Below, one piece after another: positions 10,450-12,032 of a stretch of 12,032 bases of DNA (position 1 is its first letter; every line of letters starts with the position of its first letter). The DNA is from JBIQLO01 sp044464175 (GTDB lineage Bacteria > Planctomycetota > Phycisphaerae > Tepidisphaerales > Tepidisphaeraceae), in NCBI GenBank assembly GCA_044464175.1, contig JBIQLO010000119.1, forward strand, positions 1-12,032, read 5' to 3'. A program made the position numbers and the translations under genes. The notes under the pieces were generated by a model that had not been told where the DNA came from, ran no database searches, and was given only the letters and a program-made list of their open reading frames with translations.

Positions 10450-12032
10450 TCAATCCCCGCTATTTTCCGGCGGATGGGCCGCCAGTTGCGCGGCCGTGCC
10501 CAGGCCGGTCAGCATTCCCGTGCCGCGATCGTACCGGTAAAACCGCCGATTGGGGGCGATCTTCGCATAGTAGCGGTAAATCTCCCCGTTCCTCCTGCCC
10601 AGGTCATGCGCGCGGATGATCGGCGCATCGTCCGGCCAGGCGACATTGGTGTTGTATACCGGCTCCTGATCGGGATGCGCGCCGGTGTGGGAGCGATACC
10701 GGAACAGCACCACGGCCGGGGGATGGACCTGTTTTTCCAGGACCGCGTCGATGTGGCGCAGTTCATCGGCGATGAAGTAGAACCCCCAGTTCTTATTGTC
10801 CAACTGCGGCAACGAGGTCAGGGCGATCGTCGCCACCAGCAACGGCGGCAGGGCCGCCAGCCACCGGCGGGCGGGCAGGATTCGGACGCATGCGCCGGTC
10901 CCCAGCACAATCAGCAGCAGCACCGCGGGAATGACCGGCATCGGGTAGGAACGGAGAAAGAATGGATAGAAGGTGTAGAGCAGGATGAACAGCGGCAGGG
11001 CGCAGGCGATGGCCAGCCGATAGCGGCCGAATTTTCCCCGCAAGCCCATCAATCCCAGCGGCAGAAGCAGAAGAAGCAATCCATCACATATCAGGCTGGT
11101 GCGCATGACGGGGAAACGGGCGGCGATCCAGATATGGGGCATGTTTCCCGGCGTGTGGCTGCGCAGGTCCCCGGCCCACTGGGCGTCGGCCTCCTCCATC
11201 TGCTCCAGCAATCGCGGGCGCGGATGGTACTGGTGGAATCCGAGGCGGTGGGCCGGATGATAGAGCTTGAGGTGGTAGTCGTAGGGCAGTTCATTCCATC
11301 GGCCGGTGATGCCGATGTTGGAGACCACCTGGATCGCCAGCAGCGGCGCGGCCGCCAGCGCAATCAGCCCGATCGTGGCGGCGGCATGGCGAAGGCTGCG
11401 GCGGTGAAAGAGGTCCGCCGCCATGGCGATTCCCAGGGGCAGAATGAAACAGAGCGACTCCCCCGGGCGAATGATCAGTGCGAAAGAGGAAAAGAAACCC
11501 ACGGCGGCGGCCCAGCCCAGGCGGCGGCTTTTATGCCACAGGACCCCCGCCCAGAGGGTCAGGAGAATGAAGAGCACCGCCGGGAGATAGGGCATGACCA
11601 GGGCGGAGGAGGCGCGAAACTCCCGGGCTCCCAGCAGCAAAAGCGCCCCCAGCACCCCCGATACTCCATCGAGCAACTGGGCAAAGAGGAGATAGACTGC
11701 GCCCAGGCAGAGGGAGGCGACCAGCAGCGGCATCACCCACAAGGGGAGGTGGAACCAGACCATCGGCGCCTGGATCAGGGCGTTGCCGGGCGTGTACTTG
11801 GCGGCATAGGCGGGGGTGACAAAGAGGAAGTAGGAGTGGAAGAAATCGCCCAGCGGCAGCGCGGGCATCCACAGCCGCCCGCGAGCGACCATCTGCGTCT
11901 GGATGAGATAGACAAATTCATCCTGAATCGAGGCCGCGTTCATGTCAGAGGCGTGATGAAGGGCCACGCGGTAGAGGTAGAAGCCGCCGATCAGCACCAC
12001 CGCGCCGAAGACCAGCGCCTGGCGCCTGGGGG
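10450..12032 (-). CDS. GT-C-type membrane glycosyltransferase (GT39/ArnT/PMT-like), 5' end outside window
   Basis: About 526 residues are visible and the frame is open to the right edge (RRQALVFGAVVLIGGFYLYR), so the GTG at 12000 lies inside the first visible membrane helix and the true start is outside. The protein has roughly ten membrane helices. After the first helix comes an extracytoplasmic loop with an acidic Asp-Glu pair, SIQDEFVYLIQTQMVARGRL, followed by YAAKYTPGNALIQAPM. This DEF.YL...A.GRL / Y..KY.PG.AL pattern is typical of a GT-C family that uses polyprenyl-phosphate sugars to modify lipids or proteins on the outer face of the inner membrane. The acidic pair is the usual metal/acceptor site. 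A soluble C-terminal domain of about 120 residues (from about NWGFYFIADELRHID) follows the last helix. The exact donor and acceptor are not known. It converges on the kinase gene. Confidence 0.8.
   Translation of the reverse strand, partial: PRRQALVFGAVVLIGGFYLYRVALHHASDMNAASIQDEFVYLIQTQMVARGRLWMPALPLGDFFHSYFLFVTPAYAAKYTPGNALIQAPMVWFHLPLWVMPLLVASLCLGAVYLLFAQLLDGVSGVLGALLLLGAREFRASSALVMPYLPAVLFILLTLWAGVLWHKSRRLGWAAAVGFFSSFALIIRPGESLCFILPLGIAMAADLFHRRSLRHAAATIGLIALAAAPLLAIQVVSNIGITGRWNELPYDYHLKLYHPAHRLGFHQYHPRPRLLEQMEEADAQWAGDLRSHTPGNMPHIWIAARFPVMRTSLICDGLLLLLLPLGLMGLRGKFGRYRLAIACALPLFILLYTFYPFFLRSYPMPVIPAVLLLIVLGTGACVRILPARRWLAALPPLLVATIALTSLPQLDNKNWGFYFIADELRHIDAVLEKQVHPPAVVLFRYRSHTGAHPDQEPVYNTNVAWPDDAPIIRAHDLGRRNGEIYRYYAKIAPNRRFYRYDRGTGMLTGLGTAAQLAAHPPENSGD

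Noticed and set aside
1..12032. CRISPR array, insertion sequence, prophage or integration site
   Set aside because: No regularly spaced direct repeats, transposase or integrase motifs, or target-site duplications were seen.

Overview
The window is G+C-rich chromosomal DNA with dense, ordinary bacterial genes and no sign of phage, transposon, CRISPR or rRNA/tRNA genes. A lipid A gene (lpxD) points to an outer-membrane (Gram-negative type) bacterium. That gene, a ThuA-like protein, a c-di-AMP synthase/CdaR pair and a Hanks-type Ser/Thr kinase with an added N-terminal helical domain together suggest a planctomycete, perhaps Phycisphaerae-like. This placement is inferred from gene content only.

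Layout. The 3' end of lpxD (1-350, +) converges on a ThuA-like gene (374-1147, -). A 297-bp divergent spacer leads to argC (1445-2416, +). A 309-bp spacer follows, holding a weak terminator, two promoter-like boxes and a 42-nt tandem repeat that folds into two GC-rich hairpins. Then comes ftsH (2726-4768, +). A 282-bp gap rich in inverted repeats precedes a small GNAT acetyltransferase gene (5051-5467, +). An AT-rich spacer leads into folP (5574-6452), cdaA (6548-7393), cdaR/ybbR (7443-8579), a small unrecognised membrane-anchored protein (8590-9075) and a membrane-anchored Ser/Thr kinase (about 9155-10423), all on +. A GC hairpin lies between the kinase and a convergent GT-C-type membrane glycosyltransferase (10450-12032, -), whose 5' end runs off the window.

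How the genes work together. lpxD (lipid A), argC (arginine) and folP (folate) are housekeeping biosynthesis, and ftsH is membrane-protein quality control. The clearest functional module is cdaA-cdaR, a membrane diadenylate cyclase and its extracytoplasmic YbbR regulator, linked to folP. It is followed by a bitopic protein with a probable extracytoplasmic beta domain and a kinase that has no extracytoplasmic domain of its own. This leaves open a signalling link between c-di-AMP production and protein phosphorylation.

Most notable points: the cyclase has Asp-Leu-Gly where the family normally has Asp-Gly-Ala; the kinase has an N-terminal MshEN-like helical module; mutually exclusive hairpins lie upstream of the GNAT gene; a 16-bp perfect palindrome lies between folP and cdaA; and argC and folP have -10-like boxes so close to the start codon that leaderless mRNAs are plausible.
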